Below are positions 11,664 through 23,302 of a DNA stretch of 64,000 nt, piece by piece. Position numbers and translations under genes: made by a program. Below the pieces are notes generated by a model. It had not been told where the DNA came from and searched no databases. It saw only the letters and a list, made by a program, of their open reading frames with translations. This DNA comes from Podocnemis expansa (lineage: Eukaryota; Chordata; Testudines; Podocnemididae), in contig ML682005.1 in assembly GCA_007922195.1 (NCBI GenBank), positions 38,692,966 to 38,756,965 on the forward strand, in the 5' to 3' direction. How positions within the stretch are numbered: the stretch's first letter is position 1; each line of letters opens with the position of its first letter.

Positions 11664-12078
11664 TTATAACACAAGAACTAGGGGTCACCAAATGAAATTA
11701 ATAGGCAAAAGTTTAAAACTAACAAAAGCAAGTATTTCTTCACACAACAAAAGTCATCCTGTGAAATACTTTTCCAGTGGATGTTGTACAGCCCAAGACT
11801 ATAACAGAGTTAAAGAAAGAACAAGGTAAATTCATAGAGGATAGGTCCATCAATGGCTTTTAGCTAGGATGGGCAAGGAAGCAAAACCATGTTCCAAAGT
11901 GTTCCTTGCCTCTGTTCACCAGAACTTGGAAATGAGTGACAGGATAGGTCACTTGATGATTACCTGTTCTGTTCATTCCCTCTGAAGCATTTGGCATTAG
12001 ATACTTTTGGAAGACAGGATCTTGGGCTAGATGGATCATTAGTCTGATCATGTGTAGCCATTCTTCTGTATCCATTTT
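11664..12078 (+). mobile_element. CR1 3'-terminal fragment, forward strand
   Basis: The segment starts ACACAAGAACTAGGGGTCAC and ends GATCATGTGTAGCCATTCTT. In between are TTTAAAACTAACAAAAGCAAG, GGATAGGTCCATCAATGGCT and TTGATGATTACCTGTTCTG. This order is the C-terminal codons plus 3' UTR of a turtle-type CR1 subfamily. The 5' part was never copied, typical of truncated LINE insertion. The subfamily differs from the reverse-strand CR1 copies in this window, which end in the CATAGGGTTGGAAGGGACC form. Confidence 0.8.
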
Positions 12079-14404
12079 ATCCTGTGCAAAGTGAGTGAAA
12101 AGTAACTACCTGAGGAGCAAGAGGGTGGAGAGTCAGGTCGGGGTATTTATTTTGCCTCAGCATCTTTCCATTTCACAGTTATTTGGAAGCCAGCCTGAGC
12201 AATTCAGTGCTCTTTCTCAGGCCAAATAAAAAGTATAAAATTTAGAGGAAAAGGACTAATTAAACAAAACATTCTCTCTCTATATATATTTATCCAATTT
12301 ATACAGCAAACTAATGCCTAATTAACATACCTAATATTACACTTGTAGAAAGAATAATCTTATTACAAGAGTAAATAAACCTACATTATCAGAAAAAGCC
12401 AAATTAAAGTATAATAATTTTGACCTGGTGGAATTAGATGCTTATGATGTTCAAAATTAATTATTTCAAGATAAATACTTCTCACACTATGGAGCCCTCT
12501 TATGCGACTAGAGAACTTGTCTGAGTACTATTTTAAAAATTCAGATGTGCAGAAAGATTGTGCATTAACAGCCTCCTACTGTACTACTCTAAAACACTAG
12601 AATCTTTTAAATTTTCCCAATTTAAGGGCTCATTAACTTGTGTAATAACTTCAGTGTTGCCTTTTCAATACTGTACTGTAGATAAGGGTCAGTAGGCATT
12701 TACCATAGATGTTTAAAAAACATTTCTCAGGCTTTATTATGGAAATACTGCTTGCTGTTCCATAGTTAAAACTGACTTGGGTTTTGCACTTAAAGCAGGA
12801 ATTCAACCAATTTATTTATAAAGATATCACTTATCATCCTTAAAATTGCAGAACTTAAGCTTTGTGTTCAGAACTAATTTTCCAAGAATTTTCAAGTAAA
12901 TTGATCTATTTGAGTTAAAATTTAATTAAAATGATCCCTTTAGGAAATTTAACATCCAGTGGAACAGCATTTTTCTCTAGAATTATCTTAATAGTAAAAT
13001 ACATATACTTCAGACTTCTCTTATAGTTAAAACTCTTTAGCATAAAAGATGTTTTGTTCTAGAATTAATAATCCTTTTTGCCATTATTCACCATAACTGC
13101 AAGTTTCTTGTTTAGTATGCTGATGAATAATATAACAGAAAAAATTCTAGGAGAACAATCTTCTTTTAAATTTTCGCCATCTGCCATTGTCCTTAAATGA
13201 ACTGAGGTCATAAGTTGCCCATGGTTTGATGGCCAGTTTTAGAAAGTCATTCATCTCCCATTGTTTCTGAGTGGAAGCTCTCGATACTTAGGCCACAGGT
13301 TACTAAAAAATAAGTGAAACAAGGAAATTCCAGACATAAACTGTATTTGCATCTGCATCATTGTGAGGGCAGGTGGAGGAGGGATGGTGAAATGTCAGGA
13401 GAAAGAATTAACTGAATTTCCAAGACATTAGATTTTATATAACTTGAGCCTATAAACACCAACATACTTCAATAATGTTTATGCAGTTATTGCATGATAT
13501 GGCTTCAGGGCAAAGATAAGACTATCTGGGTGTCCTAATGTTCATTTCCATATGTTAATATGCTTAGATGTCTTTTAAAGTTAATGTTACCTTAGAATAT
13601 CCTGGATGTATAATACTTGGGTTTTGCAATGTTCCTGTAACATATTTTCCCATCACTTATTGGGAAAGTCACTCTGAGCAATTTACTGATTATATATCTT
13701 CAATTCTACCTGTATATTAATGTAGCTGCTGTCTGGGGATATATAGTTACACAGTTTATATCACTTTAGAAAGATATCTGGTGTAGATGCTTAGCCTGGA
13801 AGTGATTTTCCTGCCATCAAGTTAAATGCAAAAGCATATTTGCACATAAAAGCTGGACAATGACTGCAAAACAAAACAAAATAATCATTGCAAAGGTTAT
13901 TCTAATTCTAATATAATGATGCCCCTTTGGTTCAAGTGGCTAGCTAGTAGCAGGACCTTGCAGGATTGTTTCTGTTGACTGTTAGGATAAGATTAGATAT
14001 CAATGATTTAAATTATGTAAATTTTGTTATAATCTTTTTTTTTTTAAGTGCTATATTTCCTCTGAACAGAACGGGCACAAACAGCAAGCAGTTTTCTTGT
14101 TCTTAGTCTACTACTCCAATGGCTTCTGTGCAAAGTGTGATAGAGTCCTGACTGTAGCACCCTGGTCACTGAAGTTGCTACACAGAAGGATGAAGACTTA
14201 ACTGAAAACAATTAACCAGTGAATGTTGGTGGTGTGGGTAAGGGGATAGATTACTGATGCCTGGGGTGATTAATGCTCCCCTCTCTCAGTAACAGGGAGG
14301 AGATATGATTGGGAGGACAATGAAACAGGGAATCTCAGAAGGTGAGGTGAGGAAAAAGAAAAGGACATGTGTACATCTACTCCTGTTGCACACTTGTGTC
14401 ACAT
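12079..14404. other. AT-rich unassigned DNA
   Basis: No long frame, no repeat signature. Several stretches such as 13060-13220 are not low-complexity and could hold conserved regulatory sequence, but nothing specific can be claimed from one genome. Confidence 0.45.
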
Positions 14405-14860
14405 TATGGGTATGTCTTCACTGATGGCTGCAAAATCACTGCCGTCAGCCTGACATTCCAGGTGCAATTAGCAGTATGTACTTACTGATGTTCTCCAGAA
14501 GGTTGGAACCGGAAGTCTTACCCTGTAGGAGAGACAGCTGAAAGCCAACCACAATACATTTGCAGTTGGCTTTTAGCAGTGTGTCCTGGCAGCTTAGGAA
14601 GTTGCCAGCAGTTACACAAGGCATTTTATGTGCCTTGCGTAACTGCCTATTCACTGCTTCCGAAAAGCCCTCTCGGTGTAGAGGAGGGCTCAGTCTTGCG
14701 CTGGAAACACATTCTGGAAAACATTCTGTTTTGGGAGAAGGGAACAGTGTGGCTATGTTTTTTGACTGAGACCGCAAAAACAGATGGGCAGTGCTGCTCA
14801 CTGGGTAGCTGAAGAAGCATTCTAGATGCCTCAGCTTCCACTCAGGATTTCTGTCATAAC
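14405..14860. mobile_element. Non-autonomous hAT-type element or fragment
   Basis: The left end carries GGGTATGTCTTCACTG, resembling the GGTATGTCTACACTG ends of hAT-type MITEs. The core from about 14540 to 14645 (AGCCAACCACAATACATTTG ... GCAGCTTAGGAAGTTGCCAG ... TGTGCCTTGCGTAAC) recurs in the element at 23.3 kb, so both are copies of one family. No matching right terminal repeat was found, and the right boundary is approximate. The overlapping frames here are not coding. Confidence 0.45.
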
Positions 14861-14994
14861 TCCTTCTGCTTTTTGTTTACCTCATAGCTGCTGTATTAAT
14901 CTGCCTGGATTAATTTATATTTTGAGGCATATTACCATATAGTCTCTGAATGAACTCATGAATATGCATGAGCCAATCCAGAACTCTTCAAGTA

Positions 14995-15085
14995 GTTGTT
15001 GAAAAAGTTTCATGGCACACCTGGTCAGGCCTGAGGGCACACCTGTTTGCCGTGGCACACTGGTTGGGAAAACTGATTTAGAGCT
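14995..15085 (-). repeat. hAT-type terminal fragment
   Basis: Two CATGGCACACCTGG / CGTGGCACACTGGTTGGG motifs end in AACTGA. On the reverse strand this reads as a CAGT..TTCCCAACC hAT terminus. Only this end is visible. Confidence 0.35.
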
Positions 15086-15917
15086 TTGTGCAGTAGTCAC
15101 AATTAGCTTCAGTGTGATTTTTTTTTTAAACTACGTAAAGGGGCTGTTTTTGTTAAATCTGAAAGAGCTAACTTGGTGCACCCAGTGACTATAATGAGAT
15201 CTAAAATTGTCTTTGGACCCAAGACTCACCTGATGCCAGCCAGTAGCCCCTTTTGGTATAATGTTCTGTGCTTCAAATTAGTTCACATTCTGAGAGTGAA
15301 GGGATAAGGTCATGAAATCGGTTTTTACATTTCATAAAGACATACTAATAATAAAACTCCTTTTTATATTTGTCATTTTCTTTTTTTTAATTTTCTCTAT
15401 CTTTGAAACAATGCTGTGATGTAAATTATTTTTGCATTTACTTTTTTCTTTTAAAAGAGAAAAAGACTTGCATATAAAACAAATGTCCATTTATAAAGTC
15501 AGCACATGTTCACTTTCTGGAGAAATTCTAAAAAAAAGAAGTTTGTTGTAGGAATAAGAACATGAACAGTGCACTTAAAAGGTTATTGTAGATTTCTGAA
15601 AAACAAATTTGTTTCATAATCTTAAATTTATAAACCTTGTTAACAGATTTCACACTAGTCACAGAGATACTGTCCAGTCTGTGTCAGTTCAAAATATCCT
15701 TAATTATGACACACAAAACAGCTTCATGAGCAAACCATAGACTGACATAGGTATGCATAAAACATGAGTTCACATAATGTAGAAGCAGTAGAGATTGTGA
15801 TCTTCCTAAGGACTGTTTAAAGAACTATATTTGAATAAATCTTTTGCTGCTATATTGCCAGTATAGTGTTCAAAAATCATGAATCAGGCTCCATACAGTG
15901 ATGAGATTGGCCTTAAA
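15086..15917. other. AT-rich unassigned DNA
   Basis: Poly-T and A-rich stretches without a recognisable gene or repeat lie between a hAT end and the 3' end of a CR1. Confidence 0.5.
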
Positions 15918-18622
15918 ATCATAGAATCATAGGGTTGGAAGGGACCTCGTGAGGTCATCTAGTCCAACTCCCTGCCAGAAAGCAGGACCAATCCCACTAC
16001 ATTACCCCAGCCAGGATTTTGTCCAGCCAGGCCTTAAACATCTCCAACAATAGAGATTCCACCACCTCCCTAGGTAGCCCATTCCAATGGTTCACCACTC
16101 ACCTAGTAAGAAAGTTTTTTTTCTAATAACCAACTCTGACCTCCCTAGATGCCACTTGAAACCATTGCTGCTTCTTTAGTCCCCTGTTACTACTGAGAAT
16201 AGCCGAGCTCCCTCCTCCTTGGAGCATCCCTTCAAGTAGTTGAAGGTTGCTATCAAATCCCCCCTCAGTCTTCTCTTCTGCAGGCTAAATAAGCCTAGTT
16301 CTCTCAGTCTTTCTTCACAGGTCTTGTGCTCCAGCCCCTTGATCATTTTTGTTGCCCTCCTCTGAACTCTTTCTAATTTGTCCATGTCCTTTTTGTAGTG
16401 GGGAGCCCAAAACTGGACTCAGTATTCCAGAAGCAGCTTCACCAGTGCCGAATAGAGGGGAACGATCACATCCCTTGATCTGCTGGCAATACTACTTCTG
16501 ATGCAGGCCAGTATGCCATTGGCCTTTTTGGCAGCAAGAGCACACTGCTGACTCATATCCAGCTTTCTATCCACCATGACCCACAGCTCTTTTTCTACAG
16601 TGCTGCTACTTAGCTGATTGCTCCCCAGCCTTTAGCAGTATGTGAGGTTTTTCCATTCCAAGTGCAGGGCTTTGCATTTGTCCTTCTTGAACCTCATAAG
16701 ATTTCTATTGGCCCAGTGCTCCAATTTGTCTAGGTCTCCCTGAATCCAGTTCCTGTCCTCCAGCGTGTCTACCATTCCCCCCAGCTTGGTGTCATCCACA
16801 AACTTACTGGGTGTGCAATATATCCCATCATCCAGATAATTAATGAAAAAGTTGAACAGAACTGGCCCCAGGACCGACCCCTGGGGCACACTGCTCATTA
16901 CTGGTTGCCAATTAGACATGGAGCCATTGATTCCTACATGCTGAAACCATTGATCTAGCCAGTTCTCTGTCCACCTTACGGTCCACACAGCCAACCCCTA
17001 CTTCCTTAAATTGCCGACAAGAATGCTGTGGGAAACTGTATCAAAAGCCTTGCTAAACTCGAGGTATATCATGTTGACGGCTTTTCCTGTATCCACAAAT
17101 CCAGTCATCTAATCACAGAAGGTGATGAGGCTGGTCAGGCATGTTTTACCTTTGGTGAATCCATGCTGACTGTTCCTGATCACTCTATTTTCCTCCAAGT
17201 ATTTCAGGATGGATTCTTTGAAAACCTGCTCCATGATTTTTCCAGGGATTGAGGTGAGGCTGACAGGTCTATAATTCCCCGGATCCTCCTTTTTCCCTTT
17301 CTTGAAGATAGGCACTATGTTTGTTTTTTTTTCCAGTCCTCTGGCACCTCCCCCATTCGCCACGAGTTTTCAAAGATAATGGCCAGTGATACTGCTATCT
17401 CATCAGCCAACTCCCTCAGCACCCTCGGATGCAGTTCATCTGGGCCCATGGACTTGTGCACATCCAGCTTCTTTAAGTAGTCCCTAACCTGACCTTCCAT
17501 CACCAAGGGCCCCTCTTCTTTTCTCCAATGTGCCATACCCAATGTTGTGGGGGGAGCTGGCCCTGCCTATGAAAACTGAAGTAAAAAAAACATTGAGCAC
17601 TTCAGCCTTTTCCTCATCCTCCATCACGAGGATACCTGCTCCATTCAGTAAGGGATCTACATCATCCCTGATCCTTTTCTTGTTATTGACATACTTGTAG
17701 AACCTCTTCCTGTTATCCTTCACATCCCTCGCTAGCTGCAACTCCAATTGTCCTTTGGCCTTTCTGATTTTATCCCTGCAGTCCCGAGCAATATCTTTGT
17801 ATGCCTCCTTAGTCATTTGTCCAAGCTTCCACTTCCTGTAAGCTTCCTTTTTATGCTTCAGCTCAGTGCAGAGTTCTTTGTTAAGGCAAGCTGGGCACCT
17901 TCCACATTTGCTGTTCTTTCTGTGCCCTTAGCAGGGTTTCTTTAAAATGCAATCAGCTCTCTTGGACACCTTTCCCCTTCAGATCAGCCTCCCAAGGGAT
18001 CCTGCCCATCAGTTCCCTGAGGGAGCCAAAATCTGCTTTTCTGAAGTCCAGGGTCTGCGTTTTGCTTCTTTCCTTTTTCCATTAATCAGCATCTTGAACT
18101 CTACCATCTCATGCTCACAGTGGCCCAGGTTGCCATTCACTTCTACTTCCCTAATCAATTCTTCTCTGTTTGTGAGCAGCAGGTTGAGAGGTGCAAGGCC
18201 TCTAGCTGGATCCTCCAGCATTTGTACCAGGAAGTTGTCCTCAACCCTCTCCAAAAACTTCCTGGATTGCCTGTGCAGTACTGTGTTGGCTTCCTAGCAG
18301 ATGTCAGGGTAATTGAAGTCCCCCATGAGAATCAGGGCCTGTGATCTAGAAACTTCTGCCAGTTGTCCATAGAATGCCTCATCCACCTCCTCCTTCTGAT
18401 CTGGTGGTCTATAGCAGACACCCACCACGATATCTCTCTTGTTGCCCTCCCCTCTAAACTTAACCCACAGACTTTCAAATGGCTCATTTCCACTTCCATA
18501 ATGGAGCTCTGAGCAGTCATAGAGCTCTTTTACATATAGCACTAACTCCTTCTTCTCTTCTTCCTTGCCTGTCCTTCCTGAACAATTCATACCCATCCAT
18601 GGTAGAGTTCCAGTCATGCAAG
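15918..18622 (-). mobile_element. CR1 LINE, longest copy in the window (2.7 kb, 5'-truncated)
   Basis: This is a reverse-strand CR1 reading from the middle of its endonuclease (18617) through reverse transcriptase and 3' UTR to a CR1 terminus at 15918 (ATCATAGAATCATAGGGTTGG), where the 8-bp tandem end motif is still visible. The coding blocks are colinear: endonuclease at 18.6-18.0 kb, linker at 17.8-17.5 kb, RT at 17.5-16.6 kb and C-terminal tail at 16.4-16.2 kb. A full CR1 is about 4.5 kb with two ORFs, so ORF1 and the start of ORF2 are missing, the usual result of incomplete target-primed reverse transcription. The 3' UTR is nearly intact, which makes this a fairly young fossil. Confidence 0.92.
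16176..18617 (-). pseudogene. CR1 ORF2 (endonuclease-reverse transcriptase), frameshifted
   Basis: Open blocks in coding order: 18617-18294 has VVGVCYRPPDQ and LILMGDFNYPDIC, the AP-endonuclease strand with its GDFN motif. 18254-18009 is the endonuclease end. 17816-17484 is the linker. 17542-17315 has VHKSMGPDELHPRVL and 17363-17109 has [13 protein letters not shown], the RT fingers. 16994-16632 has SVPQGSVLGPVLFNFFIN and FVDDTKLGG, which is the RT active-site box with the usual A of (F/Y)ADD changed to V. 16385-16176 has [10 protein letters not shown], the CR1 C-terminal signature. At least five frameshifts or stops separate the blocks, and the palm motif A region is broken at about 17.05 kb, so no protein can be made. 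Confidence 0.9.
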
Positions 18623-19321
18623 CTATAAATCATGAAATTTAAAATAAATTTTGTTTTCTTTTTTAAAATGAAACTTTTTGATCTTAATACTTGCTTTGAT
18701 AAGGTTTAAAAATATAAACCTTCATCATTTTATTATTGAAACAATTTGATAACTACATAAGGAGAATTTTGGGGAATTTTCTGGTATTTATGTTTTAAAC
18801 ATACTGTTGTCTTGAGGGATTTTTTTTTTCATTTAGTTTGCTTATTTCAAAAGCACAGAAATCCTTCACCACCACCACCTATATTAGTATCAGTGTATAA
18901 AGGCTCTAATTATGCATTTAAGTTCATAGTTCTTGGAAGTAAATGATTACCGGGAGCGAAGTTAGTATCTTTGCTGTTGGTTTTATTTGTTTGGAGGGTT
19001 TTTATTGTTTTTGTTTTGTTTTGGTGTGTTTTTTTTTTTTTTGCTTTGTTTTTGCCATTGGTTGATTTCCTTAAGGTTGGATTAATAGACAGTGTTTCTA
19101 TTTGCATTGTGGTGTTGGGTTTTGTCAATTGAGAAGCAACTTTTTTTTATGGAGAGCATAAGCAGAATTATGGAAAAGTTGGCAATATGCTCATGGAATT
19201 CACAACAGTTTCATATCTACGACTTTTTATTGCTCCCAACACTAAGCACCTCACAAATATGTAATGAACACATGGTCCCTGCCCCAGAGATCTCACAGTC
19301 AAAATTTTATCTTTTAGAGAA
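18623..19321. other. AT-rich stretch with T/G-rich low complexity
   Basis: Bases 18970-19060 are a T/G-rich tract with a 15-base T run. No gene or other repeat is seen. Confidence 0.55.
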
Positions 19322-19420
19322 GTCGTCTGGCAAAGTGGGATTTTCTCCCATGAAAGCTCATGCAATAAATAAATTTGTTATTCTTTAAGTGACACAGGAC
19401 TCCTTGTTTGTTTTTGTTGC
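19322..19420 (+). mobile_element. Penelope-like repeat fragment with hammerhead-like stem
   Basis: Family order: AGTGGGATTTTCTCCCAT stem-loop, GAAAGCTCATGC, AATAAATAAATTTGTTATTC, TTTAAGTGACACAGGACTCC and a T-rich link. The GAAA and the GC-TCAT-GC stem III are intact, but the first core strand is CTGGCAA instead of CTGACGA. The copy is cut at 19420 by a hAT element and its distal end is not found after it. Confidence 0.6.
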
Positions 19421-19911
19421 CCTTGCCATCCTTGGGAGGGACTAGATGGGTAATTACCCCTGGTCTAGCTTTTCTGTGCCCCCCCCCACACTATCCAGCT
19501 GAGAGCAGGGCAGTGCACAGACTGCGCCACTATGGCCCCACTGCCTCCCCACCTGCCACACTGAAAGCATTGGCGGGGGAGCATGGACCTAGCCTCTGCT
19601 CTGGGCTGACCCTTCCTAGGGGAGGGGTGGCTGGCTCAGAGGCTAGGTTCCACTTTTCTGCCCCTCACCTGGGCTGACTGTTCCACCCTGGGGGTGGGGA
19701 GAGCTGGCCGAGAGGCGTGGGGAGATAGCGAAGCCCAGACCATGGGCCGCCCACTCTACCAATGGGGTGAAGTGGCTGGCTCAGGGAAGGGGGTGAGCAC
19801 AGGGCCTGGTCTCTGGGCTAGCCTGCCCTGCTCCCCCAATGCAGAGGGCGTGGGGGAGGCCCCCACAGGCCAATGGGCCCTGGGTGCTGCACTCCTCTAG
19901 GTGTGGCCCTG
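19421..19911. mobile_element. GC-rich non-autonomous hAT element, family A copy 1
   Basis: A GC-rich 491-bp block with degenerate inverted ends (CCTTGCCATCCTTGG and CTAGGTGTGGCCCTG). It is flanked by TTTGTTGC (19413-19420) and TTTGTTAC (19912-19919), an 8-bp duplication matching 7 of 8. Its internal GC-rich text resembles the 24.2 and 26.4 kb copies. There is no transposase; frames inside are compositional. It landed in the T-rich link of a Penelope-like repeat. An 8-bp duplication is the hAT hallmark. Confidence 0.6.
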
Positions 19912-19919
19912 TTTGTTAC

Positions 19920-20430
19920 ATATACATTGTTAGAGAATTATTCAAAAGACTACACAAGTGATTTTATTTTAAATGGTAATATTAATATAGAAAACTTGTG
20001 TCATAGGTGGCATTCACCATCCTGTATTTGGCAATCACTTCCTCAATTTCAGGTTTAATGTATCACAGCTAACGTACTTAGACGTACTTGATTCTAGAGT
20101 CGTCAAGCTACTTGTACCAATGTACATTCTATTCTGACACAGGTCAATAGTGTGTTGGTTTATGCCTCAGTGCTGGAACAAGGTGATGCCATTTCAATAC
20201 AGCTTTACCTAAATATGTCTTTATTCAGTCTGGTGCAAACTCTCTAACCTGCCTTATCTATTATGATGGAGCAGACAACTCTGCATGGAGCACTGGCCCT
20301 TCTCTGTGTTTGGAAGGATGGTATGAGGGATAAAGGCTATAGATGTGAACTCTGGATGGTGGGATTGAGATACACTGGCAGGGCAGTGCAAACAGGTTTG
20401 CATTGCTGTAATAACTACTAAATTTGAGCT
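19920..20430. other. Unassigned AT-rich spacer
   Basis: No gene or repeat is recognised. Confidence 0.5.
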
Positions 20431-21520
20431 TTAGATAAAAGTTATTGGCAATTAATAATATAAGAGCTGACTCTTGGTTTTTCTGGTGGGTGCTCCACCT
20501 GGCTTCTGCTGGTTCGAGTGTTCAGGGTCAGCTCTCCATCCACGTAGCTTCCCTAAGAGGCTTTCACTTCCATGTGCCTGGCTTCTGCCATGGTCTGGGA
20601 CTTAGTGCCCCCCCCCACGGCATCTGCTCAGGCTAGCAGTTGGGTCCACTTCTCATGATGTCTTCCCCAGGCATTAGTGGCTCATGGGGCTTTTCCTCCC
20701 TGCCCTCCTCGTTTCTGCTGGGGGAGGGGGAGGGGTTTGGAAGTCAGGGCTGTTCCCCACATCTACTTCTGAACATCTGCTTCTGGGGGTGCCAGCTGGT
20801 GCCAAATTTTCCAGGAGACCCCAAATGGCCATCACTGTGCACTTCCCTTTCTAGCCCTAGCCAGGTAGTTAGGGTCTTACCTGTTGCCTGGAGTATGACA
20901 GGGAACCTGGCTGGGTGTCTGGGAGTACACAGAGAAGAGGGCGGCAGCCACACACCCAATCTGCCTCGAGACACAGTCATGCAGATATGAAGGAAGGTAG
21001 TTGAAGAGAGGTGTGGGTTTGTCCCAGTGTGCCCCCAGGACCGGTGAGCAGCAGCAACAACAGGAGCTGGCTGGCCCTTTATGCTAGTGACCTAGAAGAA
21101 CTTCATCTATCCCCAAACCTTCTTTTTTCTGTTACACAGTGCTGATGAAGGCACGACATGATTTAGGAGTACTCCCCCCGCCACCTCCACCCCCAGCTCC
21201 CAATGTCCCTGACTGGAGCAGCAGTCACAGGGGTCTGTACTGTGATTCAGTGACTCAGCATCTGCTGGAGAAGAGAAGTCCCCTCAAAGTGCATTAAACC
21301 AATTAAGACTTAATGGGTGCAATCAAGAGCTGAGGGATGGATGGCGCATACCAAGCAGTGTCTGCAACTGCCTGTGTAAAAGAGCTGCCTGCTGGCTACC
21401 TGTCAACAGCCTAACCCAGGTGGATGGTCACCTATTTTCTTTCTGTGGGTGCTTGAGCTCCTGTGCACCCCCAGAGTAAGCACCTATGATCCAGCACAAA
21501 TTAAAATAAAATGTTATGTA
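20431..21520. repeat. GC-rich block, probably transposon-derived
   Basis: The left end contains GGTGGGTGCTCCACC and the right end GGGTGCTTGAGCTC ... GAGTAAGCACCTATGA. These resemble the GGGTGCTCCAGCACCC...GCACCTATGA termini seen in sauropsid non-autonomous DNA elements. Frames up to 116 codons inside are low-information, with no domain. I found no clear target duplication, so ends and class remain open. Confidence 0.35.
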
Positions 21521-21599
21521 TAGTAAACAGATGTAGTTACTTAACCCACCCTCCTCTTCTGTCTTCAGTATGCAACCCTCCCTTGTTCATAAAATTTTG

Positions 21600-21795
21600 G
21601 GAAAATATTTAATAAAGAAAATATTCAGTGGAAAGAGTTCAGATAGGTCTAAACGAAAACCCCAGGTATGAACCACCCCAGGCGTGTTTATTACTGGAGT
21701 GGGCAGGTGAGGTTCTGTGGCCCGCATTGTTCAGGAGGTCAGACAAGATGATCATTTTGGTCCCTTCTGACCTTACAGTCTGTTATTCTATAATC
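21600..21795 (+). mobile_element. CR1/tRNA-SINE-type 3' tail
   Basis: The segment runs GGTGAGGTTCTGTGGCCCGC, then GGAGGTCAGACAAGATGATC, then TTTTGGTCCCTTCTGACCTT, and ends TCTGTTATTCTATAATC. This matches the 3' end shared by turtle CR1 and the SINEs it mobilises, including the degenerate ATTCTATGA terminus. The upstream 60 bases are too diverged to tell a CR1 3' UTR from a tRNA-derived SINE body. Confidence 0.65.
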
Positions 21796-21799
21796 TTAA

Positions 21800-22440
21800 C
21801 AGGGCTGGATTAATGCAGGGACTATGGAGGCTGCAGCCTGGCCCCTGCCCAGACTGCAGCCCCCTAAGGTCACAGAATGATCCAGCCCTACAGTGGGGGA
21901 CTTGAGCCCTGGCACACTTGCCATGGGGCAGGACTAGCTTTAGGGCCAGACAGGCTGCAGCCGTAGGACTCCTCCCTGTCCCACCCTCAGACTGGCTAGC
22001 TGGCCCCTGGGTACAGTGCTGGCCAGGGCTCTGGGTGGCCTCTGTCAGCAGCCTTCCAAGCTTGCAGTGATGTTGGTCCACCAGACTGAGATCCTCACAA
22101 GCCTGACAGTGCTGCAGGTCTTGAGGGCCACCACCAGAGACCCGCCAGTGTGCCAACTAGTCCCGCTCCCAAAGCATGTGACCATGCACCAACCTCCAGC
22201 GCTGGGGCCCAACCAAGTGGTCTGGGTGTGGGAGTTCTGGGTCAGCTGGTCCCAGGGCCATGGCCTGCCCCACTCCCAGGCCATGGTGATGGGGGGCCAG
22301 CCTGGGGCCCCAGCTGAGGGGAGCTGGCACCGCAGTCACAGGGGGCCCACGAGGGGCAGTAACCCATGATGGGGCCCCAGCCTAGGAGCTCCCACAAAAG
22401 TGGGCAGCTCAGAGCCCCAAAGCTCCTTAATCCAGCCCTG
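21800..22440. mobile_element. GC-rich non-autonomous hAT element, family B copy 1
   Basis: A 641-bp block with good inverted ends: CAGGGCTGGATTAA at 21800 and TTAATCCAGCCCTG ending at 22440, perfect over 14 bp. It is flanked by AATCTTAA (21792-21799) and GATCTGAA (22441-22448), 6 of 8 matching. It has no transposase; overlapping frames on both strands (up to 122 codons) are products of GC-rich composition. It inserted at the very end of the CR1/SINE tail at 21.6-21.8 kb. Confidence 0.75.
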
Positions 22441-22555
22441 GATCTGAACTACATCTGTAATACATTCCCCAAGCACTATGACATACAGTTTTTCACATAT
22501 GGAGTCAGTTTTTAAACCTTCTATCACAATACTAGTTGAGGTTTCCTCTCTAGAT

Positions 22556-22873
22556 CAGGGGTCTCAAACTCATGCTCTTCAGGCCACACGTGGCCCCTAA
22601 TGTTATTTCCTGTGGCCCGCAACAACACTTAAAATTTCTCAAATAATTGATAATGCAAAATATAAAGTGTATTTACTTACTTACTCTTTGTCTTCCTGAT
22701 GACACCTCCATCTTGAATGGAATTCTTACTTACTCTTGACACACATTACTCTTGAATTTTTCATTTTGACTATACTTTGTATTGTTTTATGAAGAGGTTT
22801 CAGTGGTGCGGTCCTCAAGCTAACATGCTAATTCTCATGGAACCCTCGTGGTGATTTGGGTTTGAGGCCCCTG
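22556..22873. mobile_element. hAT non-autonomous element, family C copy 1
   Basis: Inverted ends CAGGGGTCTCAAACTCA and TTGGGTTTGAGGCCCCTG, with flanks CTCTAGAT (22548-22555) and TTGTAGAT (22874-22881), 6 of 8 matching. The internal GAGGTTTCAGTGGTGCGGTC and GCTAACATGCTAATTCTCAT have counterparts in the 43.4 kb copy. Length is 318 bp; no coding capacity. Confidence 0.75.
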
Positions 22874-22881
22874 TTGTAGAT

Positions 22882-23302
22882 ACTCATCAGGCTGCTGTGT
22901 CTGGGTCCCAGCACAATGGAGTTATGTACTTTTAAGCTTCCCTTGGCTTTTTCATGTTCTTTACCATCTCTGGCACATTTGCAGGGAACCGAGTCGGTCT
23001 GTTACCCCACTATTGAAGTGGGATCTTGTGATCCAGCTACCTGATGTGTCCAGGATCTGTAGTTTGACTGTACTTTCCTAGAATTCCAGCCTTAAGGGCA
23101 CCCTGATTTGCGGTATGTTCCTTTCTACAGATATGTGATAGTTGACCTAAATCACAGATACAGGTTAAAAAAATTGTGACAGTCCCTGCTGAAATTTCTC
23201 ACAAATCTTTGAGTGTTCTTTTGGTCAGAGTGTTCTACAGTTTTGAGGATTTCCCTCCCCTTCCCTTGCACATGGTTTTCCTCTGAATCATGGAGTCACT
23301 TA
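22882..23302. other. Unassigned spacer
   Basis: Mixed-composition DNA between two hAT elements; no gene or repeat recognised. Confidence 0.5.
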
